A stretch of 13,688 bases of DNA from assembly GCA_001825115.1 (NCBI GenBank), contig MHUY01000005.1, positions 20,613 through 34,300 on the forward strand, in the 5' to 3' direction. Positions 13,634 to 13,688 of this stretch are shown here, one piece after another. The number at the start of each line of letters is the position of its first letter. The first letter of the stretch is position 1. The notes beneath the pieces were generated by a model that saw only the letters and a program-made list of their open reading frames with translations, was not told where the DNA came from and did no database searches. A program made the translations under genes and the position numbers. This DNA comes from Candidatus Yonathbacteria bacterium RIFOXYC2_FULL_47_9 (GTDB taxonomy: Bacteria > Patescibacteriota > Minisyncoccia > Phycocordibacterales > UBA1550).

Positions 13634-13688
13634 ATGGACCAGAACGAACAATACAAATTAATGATGGCGGAGATCATTGCTAAACAGA
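13634..13688 (+). CDS. Start of a downstream gene, cut off by window end
   Basis: An ATG at 13634 opens a frame with no stop to the window edge (18 codons, beginning 'MDQNEQYKLMMAEIIAKQ'). It is 11 bases after the previous stop, which fits an operon. The visible part is polar and helical, so the product probably starts in the cytoplasm. An AAAGGAG at 13611-13617 is 16 bases upstream, too far for a normal Shine-Dalgarno and within the previous gene's last codons. Product unknown. Confidence 0.6.
   Translation, partial: MDQNEQYKLMMAEIIAKQ

Overview
The window looks like chromosomal DNA of a Patescibacteria (CPR) bacterium, most likely of the Parcubacteria branch. This rests on content, not on a marker gene. 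The genes are short and tightly packed, with almost no Shine-Dalgarno sequences. Many small membrane proteins are present (DUF1189, DUF2238/YjdF and DUF2914 types). There are secreted proteins of the style common in these genomes: a signal peptide followed by 'WTAPTATPPGGN', Trp-rich 'GW.W / GWISF' repeats and a C-terminal Cys cluster. The standard genetic code fits, because TGA ends the gene at 2684-3472. No rRNA, tRNA, CRISPR array, transposase or phage structural operon was seen.

Layout. Bases 1-1562 hold an ABC exporter pair: an ATPase truncated by the window edge and an ABC-2 permease. Bases 1618-3472 hold a multi-span DUF2914 protein and a membrane-anchored alpha/beta hydrolase. Bases 3527-5340 hold a DUF2238 membrane protein and an MFS transporter. 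NAD(P)H-hydrate dehydratase (nnrD) follows at 5373-6221. A DUF1189 membrane protein (6279-7130) overlaps a LUD-domain protein (7123-7749). A perfect 18-bp-stem bidirectional terminator (7751-7789) separates these from a convergent minus-strand operon encoding a DsbA-like oxidase and VKOR (7787-8889). After a 270-base intergenic region, three exported proteins follow on the plus strand (9160-11707): a single-span protein with three short repeats, a signal-peptide protein with a phage-tail-fibre-like C-terminus, and a 12-cysteine Trp-repeat surface protein. A second hairpin terminator ends this block. Glucose-6-phosphate isomerase (pgi), a small three-span membrane protein and the start of another gene complete the window.

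How the parts may work together. DsbA plus VKOR is a complete extracytoplasmic disulfide-forming pair. It lies next to, and divergent from, the secreted Cys-containing proteins that would be natural substrates. Central metabolism is represented by pgi and by nnrD (NAD(P)H repair). The rest is envelope transport or unknown membrane function.

The most striking structural signal is in the promoters. At five plus-strand genes a -10 box lies 6-7 bases before the start ATG, which predicts leaderless mRNAs. Several of these promoters are near-copies of one another. No strong case for a wholly new multi-gene system was found; the best candidates for follow-up are the leaderless promoter architecture, the surface-protein cluster with its disulfide machinery, and the inverted repeat at the dsbA start.
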